DNA of 64,000 bases from Marinobacter adhaerens HP15 (GTDB lineage Bacteria > Pseudomonadota > Gammaproteobacteria > Pseudomonadales > Oleiphilaceae), in contig NC_017506.1 in the NCBI RefSeq assembly GCF_000166295.1, positions 1,364,001 through 1,428,000 on the forward strand. Reading direction: 5' to 3'. The notes beneath the pieces were generated by a model. It did not search any database. It was not told the origin of the DNA and saw nothing but the letters and a program-made list of their open reading frames with translations. Every line of letters begins with the position of its first letter. Position 1 is the first letter of the stretch. Of this stretch, positions 21,860-30,100 are shown piece by piece. A program made the translations under genes and the position numbers.

Positions 21860-21990
21860 GCTGGGAGGATTTGAACCGATAAGAGGTTCGACCGAAACCC
21901 ACGCAGTGGGTTGAGGAACGCCGGAGCCACGCGACGGCGACCCCGAAGGGGTGAGGGCCTAAGGCCCGAATAATCCTCCCAGCCGCGCCA
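21860..21990. repeat. tRNA-Arg-derived inverted-repeat element
   Basis: A GC-rich segment is bounded by a 12-bp perfect inverted repeat, GCTGGGAGGATT (21860-21871) and AATCCTCCCAGC (21972-21983). The right arm extends to AATCCTCCCAGCCGCGCCA (21972-21990), which is exactly the last 19 nt of the two tRNA-Arg genes. The left arm, read on the minus strand, resembles the T-arm/acceptor side of the same tRNA. Inside are small hairpins (AACCCACGCAGTGGGTT; GGGCCTAAGGCCC). A minus-strand open frame crossing it is probably not a gene. It looks like a tRNA-linked repeat or the scar of an insertion at the tRNA 3' end. Confidence 0.6.
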
Positions 21991-22002
21991 TATCAAATAA
22001 AG

Positions 22003-22027
22003 AACCCCGCCTCGTGCGGGGTTTTTT
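22003..22027. terminator. Rho-independent terminator
   Basis: AACCCCGC (22003-22010) pairs with GCGGGGTT (22016-22023), followed by TTTT. It closes the tRNA/repeat region; the next 150 bp before the LOG-family gene hold no gene I can support. Confidence 0.85.
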
Positions 22028-22182
22028 ATTTGCATCTCCTGCTGACCCATGGACAGCATAACCTCGCCTGACTACTTTATTTAGTAAAACCTCCTTGCCC
22101 ATCAACCTCTCGGCGTGTGCGTCTTGAGAGGCCATTTGAGCGGGCATTGACTCAATGAGTCCCTGATTGGCTGACTGGATTT

Positions 22183-23145
22183 ATGTCCAAAGATTGGGAT
22201 CCCCACAAGTCCGTACCGCCCCCCGTTCATCGAGTCGAACGAAAGGAGCCTTTGCCCTGGCAAACGCCAAAAGCGGCGGAGGACGACCCGGAAGCACTTG
22301 AGCGCGTTCAGGCACTGATTGCGAGTCCGGGTTATCGTCAGGCGGACCGCGATGTTGAGTTTCTCAACGAGGAAGACACCCGTGGTGTTCGCCTGCAAAT
22401 TGACTATCTGAAACCCGAACTTTTGCTTAAGAAGCATGGAATCGAGCACACCATCGTAGTGTTTGGTAGCACTCGCCTGCATCAACCCGAGGCGGCACGC
22501 CGTAAAGTTGCAGCTCTCGAGGAGGCATCGGCGGGCAGCCCTGAAAACGAGGACCTCCAGTGTCGTCTGCAAGTGGCAAAGGCGATTGAATCGAAAAGCC
22601 GTTACTACGAGGAAGCGAGGAGATTGGGAAGGTTGGTTGCGGAATGCGGGGAGGGCCCCGAGGATTCTCGTGTGACGATGGTTACGGGCGGTGGGCCGGG
22701 TATCATGGAGGCGGCAAATCGGGGCGCTTTTGACGTGGGGGCCAAATCTGTCGGTCTAAATATTACGTTGCCCCATGAGCAGTTTCCCAATCCCTACATT
22801 ACCCCGGACCTGTGTTTCCGGTTTCACTATTTTGCCATGCGTAAACTCCACTTTCTGAAGCGGGCAAAAGCACTCGTTGCCTTTCCAGGGGGCTATGGCA
22901 CGCTGGATGAGCTGTTCGAAACGCTGACACTCGTGCAGACCCGGACCATTGCGCCGTTACCGATCGTTCTGGTAGGTGAATCGTTTTGGCGCCAGGCAGT
23001 GAATATCGATTTCCTTGTCGCTGAGGGTGTGATCGACGAAGAGGATCGTGAATTGTTCTGGTATGCCGAAACCGCTGAGGAAATATGGGACGGAATCCGA
23101 CACTGGCATCGGGCCAGCGGCAGCCCTCTGCCTAACAACAATTAA
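22183..23145 (+). CDS. LOG family protein (nucleotide phosphoribohydrolase-like)
   Basis: This 320-residue cytosolic protein belongs to the LOG/YgdH family, whose characterised members cleave nucleoside 5'-monophosphates to base and ribose 5-phosphate. The Rossmann-like core shows VVFGSTR, the TGGGPGIMEAANRGAF glycine-rich loop, a FHYFAMRKLHF segment and the hallmark PGGYGTLDELFE motif. An N-terminal extension of about 85 residues precedes the core. Older annotations call such proteins lysine decarboxylases, which the motif does not support. It lies 13 bp before the beta-CASP nuclease gene and is probably cotranscribed with it. The substrate is unknown. Confidence 0.88.
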   Translation: MSKDWDPHKSVPPPVHRVERKEPLPWQTPKAAEDDPEALERVQALIASPGYRQADRDVEFLNEEDTRGVRLQIDYLKPELLLKKHGIEHTIVVFGSTRLHQPEAARRKVAALEEASAGSPENEDLQCRLQVAKAIESKSRYYEEARRLGRLVAECGEGPEDSRVTMVTGGGPGIMEAANRGAFDVGAKSVGLNITLPHEQFPNPYITPDLCFRFHYFAMRKLHFLKRAKALVAFPGGYGTLDELFETLTLVQTRTIAPLPIVLVGESFWRQAVNIDFLVAEGVIDEEDRELFWYAETAEEIWDGIRHWHRASGSPLPNNN

Positions 23146-23158
23146 GGGAAACAGGCTG

Positions 23159-24553
23159 ATGGAAATTTCATTTCACGGAGCCGATCTGGGCGTAACCGGA
23201 TCATGTCATCTGGTCCAATGCGGCGGCCAGAAGATATTGATCGATTGCGGCCTTTACCAGGGAGGGCACGAACTGAATGAAGAAAATCGGGCGCCGCTTG
23301 GTTTTGATCCGGCTGATATAGATTACCTTTTGCTCACTCACGCCCACCTCGATCATTGCGGTCGAATACCGCTTCTGGTGAATCGAGGTTTTCGGGGCGA
23401 AATCATCACCACCGCTGCAAGCAGAGAGTTGGCCAAGCTGGTTATGCTGGATGCGGCAGGGCTTCAGGAAGAAGAGGCTGAGAGACAGGCCCGAAGACAT
23501 GCTCGACACGGGCACAATAAAGAAGAGCTGACTGGCCCGCTATACACAACGCTTGATGCGCTCAACAGCCTCGATCATTTTGGGCGCACAGCGACGTATG
23601 GGGAGGCTATAGCCCTTGGAAAGGGCGTTCAGGCGACTTTTTCTGATGCCGGGCATATTCTGGGTTCCGCATCTGTTTTGCTGGAACTTGAAGAGGAAGG
23701 AAGAAAGAGGCGGGTGTTGTTTTCCGGGGACCTTGGCTACCAGGGGCGCGCTATACTGCGGGATCCGAATCCGCCTTCAGATGTGGATGTGGTCGTGATG
23801 GAAACAACCTACGGCGATCGTCTGCACAAGTCGCTGAGGCCATCCGTTGAAGAGCTCTATGAGGCAATCAACAGCACGTTCGCAGCTGGCGGAAATGTCA
23901 TCATCCCTACCTTTGCCCTGGAACGAGCCCAGGAGATTCTTTATTACCTTCGGGAGGGTATCAAGGCTGGAAGCCTCTCTGGATCAATTCAGGTGTTCCT
24001 GGATTCCCCGATGGCAATCTCTGCGACAGAGATCTTTCGACGTCACCCGGAGTGCTATGACAAAGACGCCTGCGAACTGTTCAGTGAAGGACACGATCCT
24101 TTTAATTTTCCCGGCCTCCACTTCGTGCGTCAGACGTCCGAGTCGATGGCTCTGAATCGGCTGGGAGGTGGGGCCGTCATAATGGCAGGTTCCGGGATGT
24201 GCACGGGTGGCAGGGTTCGTCACCACCTCAAACATCACTTGTGGCGCAAGGACTCCAGTATCGTGTTCGTGGGCTTTGCCGCCAGGGGCACGTTGGCGAG
24301 GCTCATCGTGGATGGCGCCAAAGAAATTCGACTGTTCGGCGAGGAGATTCCGGTACGAGCCAACATCCATACCATTGGAGGATTTTCCGCCCACGCCGAC
24401 CGCGATGAGCTCTTGGCCTGGCACCGTCGAACCGGGAGTCCGGCTCGAACGTTCCTGGTCCACGGCGAGCAAGATACGATGGAGTCGTTTGCTGCGCAGT
24501 TGAGTAACACGGAGGTCATCATGCCAGGCCTACACGAGGAGTATTCCCTCTAG
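23159..24553 (+). CDS. Beta-CASP metallo-beta-lactamase-fold nuclease
   Basis: This 464-residue protein is of the MBL/beta-CASP/RMMBL type, likely an RNA-processing nuclease related to YSH1/CPSF-73-like hydrolases. ATG 23159 is chosen because AGGGAAACAG precedes it and the protein starts at the beta-lactamase strand. Metal-binding HAHLDHCGRIP (about residues 58-68), DAGHILGS, FSGDLG and the beta-CASP motifs METTYGDR, FALERAQE and GSGMCTGGRVRHHLKHH are present. The RMMBL motif GGFSAHADRDEL and final VHGEQD complete the site. It follows the LOG-family gene closely and is followed by a terminator-like hairpin. Confidence 0.92.
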   Translation: MEISFHGADLGVTGSCHLVQCGGQKILIDCGLYQGGHELNEENRAPLGFDPADIDYLLLTHAHLDHCGRIPLLVNRGFRGEIITTAASRELAKLVMLDAAGLQEEEAERQARRHARHGHNKEELTGPLYTTLDALNSLDHFGRTATYGEAIALGKGVQATFSDAGHILGSASVLLELEEEGRKRRVLFSGDLGYQGRAILRDPNPPSDVDVVVMETTYGDRLHKSLRPSVEELYEAINSTFAAGGNVIIPTFALERAQEILYYLREGIKAGSLSGSIQVFLDSPMAISATEIFRRHPECYDKDACELFSEGHDPFNFPGLHFVRQTSESMALNRLGGGAVIMAGSGMCTGGRVRHHLKHHLWRKDSSIVFVGFAARGTLARLIVDGAKEIRLFGEEIPVRANIHTIGGFSAHADRDELLAWHRRTGSPARTFLVHGEQDTMESFAAQLSNTEVIMPGLHEEYSL

Positions 24554-24584
24554 TTTGCTGGCCACTGCCAAGTGCAAGAAAACC

Positions 24585-24613
24585 AGGGGGGCGAGGTGAG
24601 CGTGCCCCTTTTT
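24585..24613 (+). terminator. Probable terminator after the beta-CASP gene
   Basis: A GGGG-rich strand pairs with GCCCC, followed by TTTTTG, between the stop codons of the nuclease and the converging chemoreceptor gene. The stem is short. Confidence 0.6.
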
Positions 24614-24625
24614 GTTATCAGGAAC

Positions 24626-26482
24626 CTACAGCCGGAATCGCGCGACCAGATTCTGCAAATCGCTGCCGAGTCTGGCCAGTTCGCTGCTGGAGCTGGCGGT
24701 CTGGTTCGATGAGGCGGCGGACTGATCGGTAACATCCCGAATGCTGGTAATGTTCTGGTTGATTTCCTCGGCCACCGAAGTCTGTTGTTCGGAAGCTGTG
24801 GCAATCTGACTGTTGTACTGTTTGATCTCCTCCACAGCACGGGCAATGCGCTCAATGGTCGTTCCGGTTGCCGTGGCACGTTCAAGGGTGTTCGAGGCCA
24901 TGGTGGTGCTGGACTCCATCGCGGACACCGAGTCACCGGCGCTGTTCTGAAGTGACGTTACCAGAGTCTCGATTTCCTGGGCCGATGATTGTGTCCGCTG
25001 TGCGAGAGAGCGCACCTCATCGGCCACCACGGCAAAGCCGCGGCCCTGCTCACCAGCCCGGGCTGCCTCAATAGCGGCGTTCAGCGCCAGCAGGTTGGTC
25101 TGTTCGGCGACGGATTTGATCACATCCAGAACGGTCCCGATGTTGGCGGTTTCTTTCTGGAGTCCCTGGATGGTCTCCATGCTCTGGCTGACTTCGCGTG
25201 CCAGATTGTTGACCTGATCCACGGTCGCGCGGACTTCCCGCTCGCCGTCGCTGGCCTGGCTGGCCGCATCGGCGGCCACGGAAAAGGCCTGTTCGGCGCT
25301 GCGGGCGATCTCACTAACGGTTGCGGTCATTTCGTTCATGGCGGTAGCAACCTGATCGGTTTCCTGCTTCTGACGATTGATGCCATCGCTGGTCTGGCTG
25401 GTAACAGTTGAGAGTTCTTCTGCCGAGGCTGCAATATTGGACGCCCCCGACTCAATACTTCTTACCAATTCCCGGAGGCTGGTCACCATGGTAGCCAGGG
25501 CAGCCATCAGTCGTCCGATCTCGTTGGTACCGCTGGCCTTGATATCTACGGTCAGGTTGCCGGAAGCCACCTCGGAGGCGATGTTCACTGCCTGGTTAAC
25601 GGGGGAGACGATGGCGCGGGTAATGAGCAGGGCCATCAGGATGCCAAGAATAAGAGCGATACCGGTTGCGCCGAAGATCAACCAGGAAGCCTGCTCACGA
25701 TCAGCCTCCATTTTCTGAGCCTGGAGCGCCCGTAGGCCATTAGCCTGCTCGATGGCATTTCTCGCAGTGCTGACCATATCATCAGACAGCTGCTCTCCCG
25801 TGTTGGTCAGATCCACAACCGCTCGAAATTCGCTGACGTAAGTGTCGAGCGCTGCATTGATCTGCTTTTTCTCGTCGTCAGTGATTGCCGCTGATTTCAG
25901 AGGGCCCTGGACTCTTTTCGCGTCCTCAAGATACGCCTTCACACTGGCGTCGTCCTGCTCGATGAGGAATTTGCGTTCCGAGCGGCGCATGTCTTCAAAA
26001 ATGGCGGAGGCAAAGAACAGAGAGCTGTGGGCCTTCAGGGAAGATCCGAAGATGCGGGCACTGGTTTCAAGGCGTTCGAGCGCTGCGTCCCGTTCATCAA
26101 TGTTGGTTTCAACCTCGCCCATGAGCCGCTGGTATTGTTTTACGTCTGTCTGAATCTGTCCCAAGGTTTCAATATCTGCGGGTGCAACGAGTAGTGGCTT
26201 GATCTTACTTATCAGGTCCAGAACCCGGTCGCCCTGGGCCTGAGTTCGGGCAACAGCCTGCGCCTCACCGGTCAGCAAGAAGTTCTTCTCCTCAACCCGG
26301 GCTTCGGTCAGGTTGGTGTTTACCTGCCCGAGCATGGCAACAATGTTCGAACGTTGGCCATAGCTCTCCAGGGCCCGATCACCTACCAATCCAACTACGA
26401 TGGTCAGCAACAGGAGAACCGCAAAGCCGCCAGCCAATCTGGTCCGGATGGTCATGTTGGTGAAGAAGCTCGAGACTGTCAT
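24626..26482 (-). CDS. Methyl-accepting chemotaxis protein
   Basis: This is a 618-residue chemoreceptor. ATG 26482 is chosen because AAGGA precedes it; the open frame extends 135 bases further upstream without chemoreceptor-like sequence. An N-terminal membrane helix ([18 protein letters not shown]) is followed by a helical periplasmic domain of about 250 residues, in the size range of helical bimodular sensors. A second helix ([19 protein letters not shown]), HAMP ([17 protein letters not shown]) and a signalling domain with [19 protein letters not shown] follow. Periplasmic repeats such as [11 protein letters not shown] and [11 protein letters not shown] support the bimodular reading. The ligand is unknown. 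No FliA promoter was found upstream. Confidence 0.93.
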   Translation of the reverse strand: MTVSSFFTNMTIRTRLAGGFAVLLLLTIVVGLVGDRALESYGQRSNIVAMLGQVNTNLTEARVEEKNFLLTGEAQAVARTQAQGDRVLDLISKIKPLLVAPADIETLGQIQTDVKQYQRLMGEVETNIDERDAALERLETSARIFGSSLKAHSSLFFASAIFEDMRRSERKFLIEQDDASVKAYLEDAKRVQGPLKSAAITDDEKKQINAALDTYVSEFRAVVDLTNTGEQLSDDMVSTARNAIEQANGLRALQAQKMEADREQASWLIFGATGIALILGILMALLITRAIVSPVNQAVNIASEVASGNLTVDIKASGTNEIGRLMAALATMVTSLRELVRSIESGASNIAASAEELSTVTSQTSDGINRQKQETDQVATAMNEMTATVSEIARSAEQAFSVAADAASQASDGEREVRATVDQVNNLAREVSQSMETIQGLQKETANIGTVLDVIKSVAEQTNLLALNAAIEAARAGEQGRGFAVVADEVRSLAQRTQSSAQEIETLVTSLQNSAGDSVSAMESSTTMASNTLERATATGTTIERIARAVEEIKQYNSQIATASEQQTSVAEEINQNITSIRDVTDQSAASSNQTASSSSELARLGSDLQNLVARFRL

Positions 26483-27104
26483 GGTTGTCCTTACTTGCTT
26501 GAGGGCAGCATCAAAGCGTGGTTTTGCCTCATTTTTAGCACGAGGCAGCAAACGAAATTGATACACCGAGGAAATTTGGAATCTTTTATTTGCAACTATT
26601 AAGGCCGCTTTTATCAAAAGAATCCAGAGGCATACCGTAACAGATAGTTTCTGGACGAGTTTATTTGATACGGAAATGCAGTCATTCGCCGAAATAAAAA
26701 ATCATTAAGCAGTGAGCCTACAAGGACTCGAGGGTGAACACTGCCTGATTGGTATTGAGGTCTGCTCGACTTTGAGCGTGCGACAAAAAGTCACACCTAT
26801 CGATTTGGTGGCTAGACAGGGACGACTGGCTGCAACTGCGAGTGGTGTTATGGAGTTTTCTTTCACAGGTAATTGTCATGAGACTCCTGTTGGTGGGGGT
26901 CTCATGGCTGAGTATACGGCCGATCGCGATGTTGCACCTTTGCGCTTCTGGCAAAAGCATGAGAACTGTTCGTGCTAGATTGTTCTACTAGTTGTAACTA
27001 AAAAGCATTTGCTTATCAGTTTTTGTGCTTTACGATTGTGAATGAACGGTAATCTTGAACTGCTCTATGTTTTGGATTTTCTGAACTGCATTAGGGAAAG
27101 CATT
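26483..27104. other. 622-bp intergenic region with a strong hairpin
   Basis: The region is A/T-rich and divergent between the second chemoreceptor and the choice-of-anchor gene. Open frames of 80-88 codons on both strands lack family features and convincing ribosome-binding sites. The one clear structure is an inverted repeat, CATGAGACTCC (26877-26887) against GGGGTCTCATG (26896-26906), with one wobble pair and an 8-nt loop. No T-run follows. It may be an operator or leader RNA structure. No c-di-GMP (GEMM) riboswitch core is seen. Confidence 0.5.
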
Positions 27105-28823
27105 ATGACTACTACAAAAAATGATTTTGCGAGAAATCGACTTGCTAGCGCCGTGTTTTGTTCCATGATTGGCCTGCCGTGTGTGGCTGTTGCGGCAACG
27201 ATGGAGGGAGTGAACGAAGAAAACCTTGCGGTTCCACCGGTTGAAGGTAAAACCCTGGTGTATACCGATACAGAGGGAACTGCCAGCTTTGGGTGGCTCG
27301 ATCCGGTTAACGATTTTGGCAATGTAGGGTTGGGGATCAAGGTCTATAACGAGCCGTTCACCGCCCAGCAGACATACGATTTTGCCGGTTGCCTGATGGC
27401 CCAGCCCGATCGTGCCCCCGGCGACAACTGTACAGCCCCGCCTGATTCCGGAAAGCGTTTCAAGCTCAAAACAACCGAAACCAATGGTCCCATCGACATC
27501 GTTGTCGACGTGTCAGCCGATGATTCTGTAAGTCTCTACCGGGTGATTGGCAAGTTTTCCAATCTTACCGACGCCTCCAATTCGGTTGGCGGTGATTTGA
27601 ATGCGATCCGTTTCGAGCTCGGTTTTGGGGTTGGAAGCGAGTTTATGCGTTCATCTGTTGGTGATGGCCTCGGCTTTGGTTTCGCTGGTAATGACAAGCT
27701 TAGCATCGGGCCGGTTGGCAAATACCCCGGTGGTCTTTTTGGCGGAAGTAAAGTGGAAGGCCTTCCGTTCTTCAGTACCGAAGTTGCGCCTTTCACGGAA
27801 TCGGTAGGAACGGCTGCCGATGGAGATGTGCTTGAAACCAATGGCACCATTGCCACGCAGTACAGTTCTTTGTTTGGTGATTGGCGGACGCTGAGCGAAA
27901 CGCCCACGGGATGGTTTATTGATCACGACGGTAATCCGGCCAACGACTCGATCCTTCTGGCTTATAACGCCGGAACGGCTTCCGCGCCGGATTGGCAGAC
28001 TTATGAAAAAGTCTTTAGTACGACAGTTGAGGTAGATGCCGATGGCGACAATACGGTAGATACTCTCGCTGATCGATGGGATCCCAACAGCATTAACTTC
28101 GACCCGAGCGTAGCCGATGATGTAGGGCCAATTGTGGATACCTTGGGTGAGGGGGATGCCCAAGATACTGTACCTGATGCAATTTCATTGAATCAGTCTT
28201 CTGCTGCTGGCCTGTATGTTGCCGATTACAACAATACGGGCGAGGGTTTCAAAGTCCTGATCGATGGCGAGGCTGTAGCCATTGATGCCTTCGCCGAGTG
28301 GGCTAATCAACCTCCGAAAGTGCTCAATACTTCAGACGGCTCCCTCTACGCTACATGGAGGTCTGATGAGGGTGAGGATGGGTTGTATGAGTTGGCAGAC
28401 GGCTCGTTCGAAACTCTTGAGGCTGTAAACGCGACGATTCTGGCTGATGAAGCGGCATATGAACGCGTTGCCGGTTATGTTCAAGGCCCGATTGAAGATC
28501 TCGCCAACGTCAATATCAACCCCACAATTTCAGTGGGCGCGGCTGCCAATTGGCCAACCTGTACTGGTGATGGTGTGAGTACGACTTGTAGCTTCACGTT
28601 CAGGGTTACCGGTCTGAATGGTGCAGTTGATGATCCGATGATTCCAGATACTCCGGTTGAACCCGAGCCTGAAGAGCCCACTGCAGCGTCCAGTAGTGGC
28701 GGCGGTACCATCTTTGGTTGCACCGCAGGCAAACCAGGTGCTCCGTTCGATCCGGTTCTGCCGGGCCTGGTGCTGATGGCGATGGGCGGCTTGTGGGCGC
28801 GTAAGCGTCTACGCAATGCCTGA
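27105..28823 (+). CDS. Secreted choice-of-anchor-type protein with C-terminal sorting tail
   Basis: The 572-residue exported protein has an N-terminal signal peptide ending near VAVAA. ATG 27105 has GGGAAAG before it. The body is acidic, Gly/Asp/Asn-rich and beta-like, with few Lys, and includes FGWLDPVNDFGNVGLGIKVYN and VDADGDNTVDTLADRWDP, a dockerin-like calcium-loop pattern. The C-terminus has a Pro/Glu-rich linker, then GGGTIFGCTAGKPGAPFD, a hydrophobic helix and a final RKRLR. This Cys-helix-basic tail resembles short CTERM sorting signals (JDVT-CTERM-like) used with an intramembrane protease rather than LPXTG. The overall resemblance to 'choice-of-anchor F' proteins is from memory. The binding target is unknown. 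Confidence 0.65.
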   Translation: MTTTKNDFARNRLASAVFCSMIGLPCVAVAATMEGVNEENLAVPPVEGKTLVYTDTEGTASFGWLDPVNDFGNVGLGIKVYNEPFTAQQTYDFAGCLMAQPDRAPGDNCTAPPDSGKRFKLKTTETNGPIDIVVDVSADDSVSLYRVIGKFSNLTDASNSVGGDLNAIRFELGFGVGSEFMRSSVGDGLGFGFAGNDKLSIGPVGKYPGGLFGGSKVEGLPFFSTEVAPFTESVGTAADGDVLETNGTIATQYSSLFGDWRTLSETPTGWFIDHDGNPANDSILLAYNAGTASAPDWQTYEKVFSTTVEVDADGDNTVDTLADRWDPNSINFDPSVADDVGPIVDTLGEGDAQDTVPDAISLNQSSAAGLYVADYNNTGEGFKVLIDGEAVAIDAFAEWANQPPKVLNTSDGSLYATWRSDEGEDGLYELADGSFETLEAVNATILADEAAYERVAGYVQGPIEDLANVNINPTISVGAAANWPTCTGDGVSTTCSFTFRVTGLNGAVDDPMIPDTPVEPEPEEPTAASSSGGGTIFGCTAGKPGAPFDPVLPGLVLMAMGGLWARKRLRNA

Positions 28824-28850
28824 ATAATCTCGAGGTAAAAGGCGCAAATA

Positions 28851-28884
28851 AAAAGCGGGGCTGACAATCAGCCCCGCTTTTTTG
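28851..28884. terminator. Bidirectional rho-independent terminator
   Basis: AAAAGCGGGGCTGA (28851-28864) pairs with TCAGCCCCGCTTTT (28869-28882) around a 4-nt loop, with further T's. It lies between the converging choice-of-anchor and Gly/Gln-rich genes. Confidence 0.93.
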
Positions 28885-28907
28885 TGGCCCGGAACAGCAA
28901 TGTCCGA

Positions 28908-29324
28908 CTACTGGCTGTTTGATCCTTTCATCTTATACTGCTGATTCTTGCCGTTACCGCCACCCCCGGCGCCTTGCCCATTTTGCTGGCCCATACCCTG
29001 GCCCATGCCTTGCCCGTTCTTCTGGCCCATGCCCTGGCCTTTACCCATGCCTTGTCCGGAACCCTGTCCCATGCCGTTCCTGAGCTCAACGCCACGCTCT
29101 CTGGCTCGTTCCATCATCCGTTCATGGTGGAGCTGGCGGTACTTCGCACGCTCGGCGTCGGTGTTCAGGTTGCGCATGGTTTCCCGGTGCTGTTGCAGCT
29201 CTTGCTGGGTCATCAGTTCCCGTCCGAAAACCTGGTCGTCCGATTGGGCGGCAACCGGCATACTGGCCAAAGACGCCAGTAACGTGGCGCCAGCTATCAA
29301 GCTCAATGATTTTTTCACTCTCAT
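28908..29324 (-). CDS. Small secreted Gly/Gln/Met/Asn-rich repeat protein
   Basis: I do not recognise a family for this 138-residue exported protein. ATG 29324 is chosen because GGGGA precedes it; the frame is open further upstream. It starts MRVKKSLSLIAGATLLASLASMPVAAQ, so it has a signal peptide cut near VAAQ. A charged helical segment (about residues 30-75) contains VFGRELMTQQELQQHRET and many Arg. The last third repeats GMGQ/GQGMGQ/GQKNGQ units and ends in Gly/Asn/Lys. The sequence could be disordered or RNA-like-charged; no enzyme motif is visible. It is set off from neighbours by a terminator downstream and a repeat-bearing promoter region upstream. Confidence 0.7.
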   Translation of the reverse strand: MRVKKSLSLIAGATLLASLASMPVAAQSDDQVFGRELMTQQELQQHRETMRNLNTDAERAKYRQLHHERMMERARERGVELRNGMGQGSGQGMGKGQGMGQKNGQGMGQGMGQQNGQGAGGGGNGKNQQYKMKGSNSQ

Positions 29325-29391
29325 GGTTAATCCCCTTCGTTCTATGGATATAACTAAAGTATAGGCCAAGTCAGAAGTTTTGGGGTTATGA

Positions 29392-29427
29392 GTAGTACCT
29401 ATGTATTTCCCGGGTGCATGTAGTACC
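29392..29427 (-). promoter_or_regulatory. Direct repeats upstream of the secreted repeat protein
   Basis: GTAGTACC occurs at 29392-29399 and 29420-29427 on the plus strand (28-bp period), 68 bp and more before the minus-strand start codon. A -10-like TATACT lies between these repeats and the gene (near 29358). This layout fits activator sites, but the regulator is unknown. Confidence 0.4.
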
Positions 29428-29457
29428 AAAAGGGTGTATCTGCGGTTGAGTAGTGCG

Positions 29458-29994
29458 TTACCACATCAGATCATCAGGGATTTCGTAGCCTGCGTAAGGA
29501 TCATCCTCGCCTGCATCGTCCTGTTTGCGATCATGAAGTACCACCACGGCGCTCTCATCCCGCTCCATGATTTTTCGGGCAACACCTTCCGCCACAATCT
29601 CGTAGTTATCGTTCACGAAAACAATTGCCAGGCGGCCGCGGGATAGCTGATCGACCATAGTGTCGTCTACGAAGAGCTTCTTGATCTTTTTGTCATGAAC
29701 AAACTGATAGGAGGTTTCGCCGCGGCTTCGGTCCAGCCGGTTGGTTTCTACCAATTGCCGGATCTGGGCCTGGATGGCTTTCTTTTCGGCAGCGCGCTGG
29801 CGCTCCAGGTTGAGTTGGCGATCCCGCTCTGCTTTTTCCTCACGGGCCTGACGTGCACGGATCTCGGCCTCGTTAACTTCCACAGCCCCCTTGGGTTGCT
29901 GCTTTCTTTTCTTCCGTTTTTCGCTGCGAATGGCCTTGGCTTTTTTCTCGTCGGCAAGGCCGGCCTTCAGCAATTGATCCTGCAGGGATGCCAT
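29458..29994 (-). CDS. DUF2058 family protein (YaiL-like)
   Basis: This 178-residue cytosolic protein starts MASLQDQLLKAGLADEKKAK and continues in a strongly basic, coiled-coil-prone segment (many K, R, E, Q to about residue 85). A compact C-terminal domain has SYQFVHDKKIKKLFVDD and GRLAIVFVNDNYEIVAEGVARKI. These are the features of DUF2058 (YaiL) proteins, often described as nucleoprotein/polynucleotide-associated; the function is not established. It is divergent from dbpA with about 105 bp between start codons. Confidence 0.85.
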   Translation of the reverse strand: MASLQDQLLKAGLADEKKAKAIRSEKRKKRKQQPKGAVEVNEAEIRARQAREEKAERDRQLNLERQRAAEKKAIQAQIRQLVETNRLDRSRGETSYQFVHDKKIKKLFVDDTMVDQLSRGRLAIVFVNDNYEIVAEGVARKIMERDESAVVVLHDRKQDDAGEDDPYAGYEIPDDLMW

Positions 29995-30100
29995 CAGTAA
30001 CTCCGTTCTTTCGTTGCATATTCTGGTATCATTTCGGCCTAGTATACGCCCTCATTATTGCCTTCATAACCAGCTTCCGCTGAATCCGGGATTTTCTTCT

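Noticed and set aside
21817..22059. Minus-strand frame of 80 codons across the tRNA-derived repeat
   Set aside because: It reads through hairpins and a terminator and resembles spurious frames from such repeats.
26712..26978. Two overlapping frames of 80-88 codons on both strands of the intergenic region
   Set aside because: No signal peptide, family motif or ribosome-binding site; composition looks non-coding.
26700..27100. A c-di-GMP or other known riboswitch upstream of the secreted protein gene
   Set aside because: No recognisable GEMM or other core motif seen by eye; only a simple hairpin.
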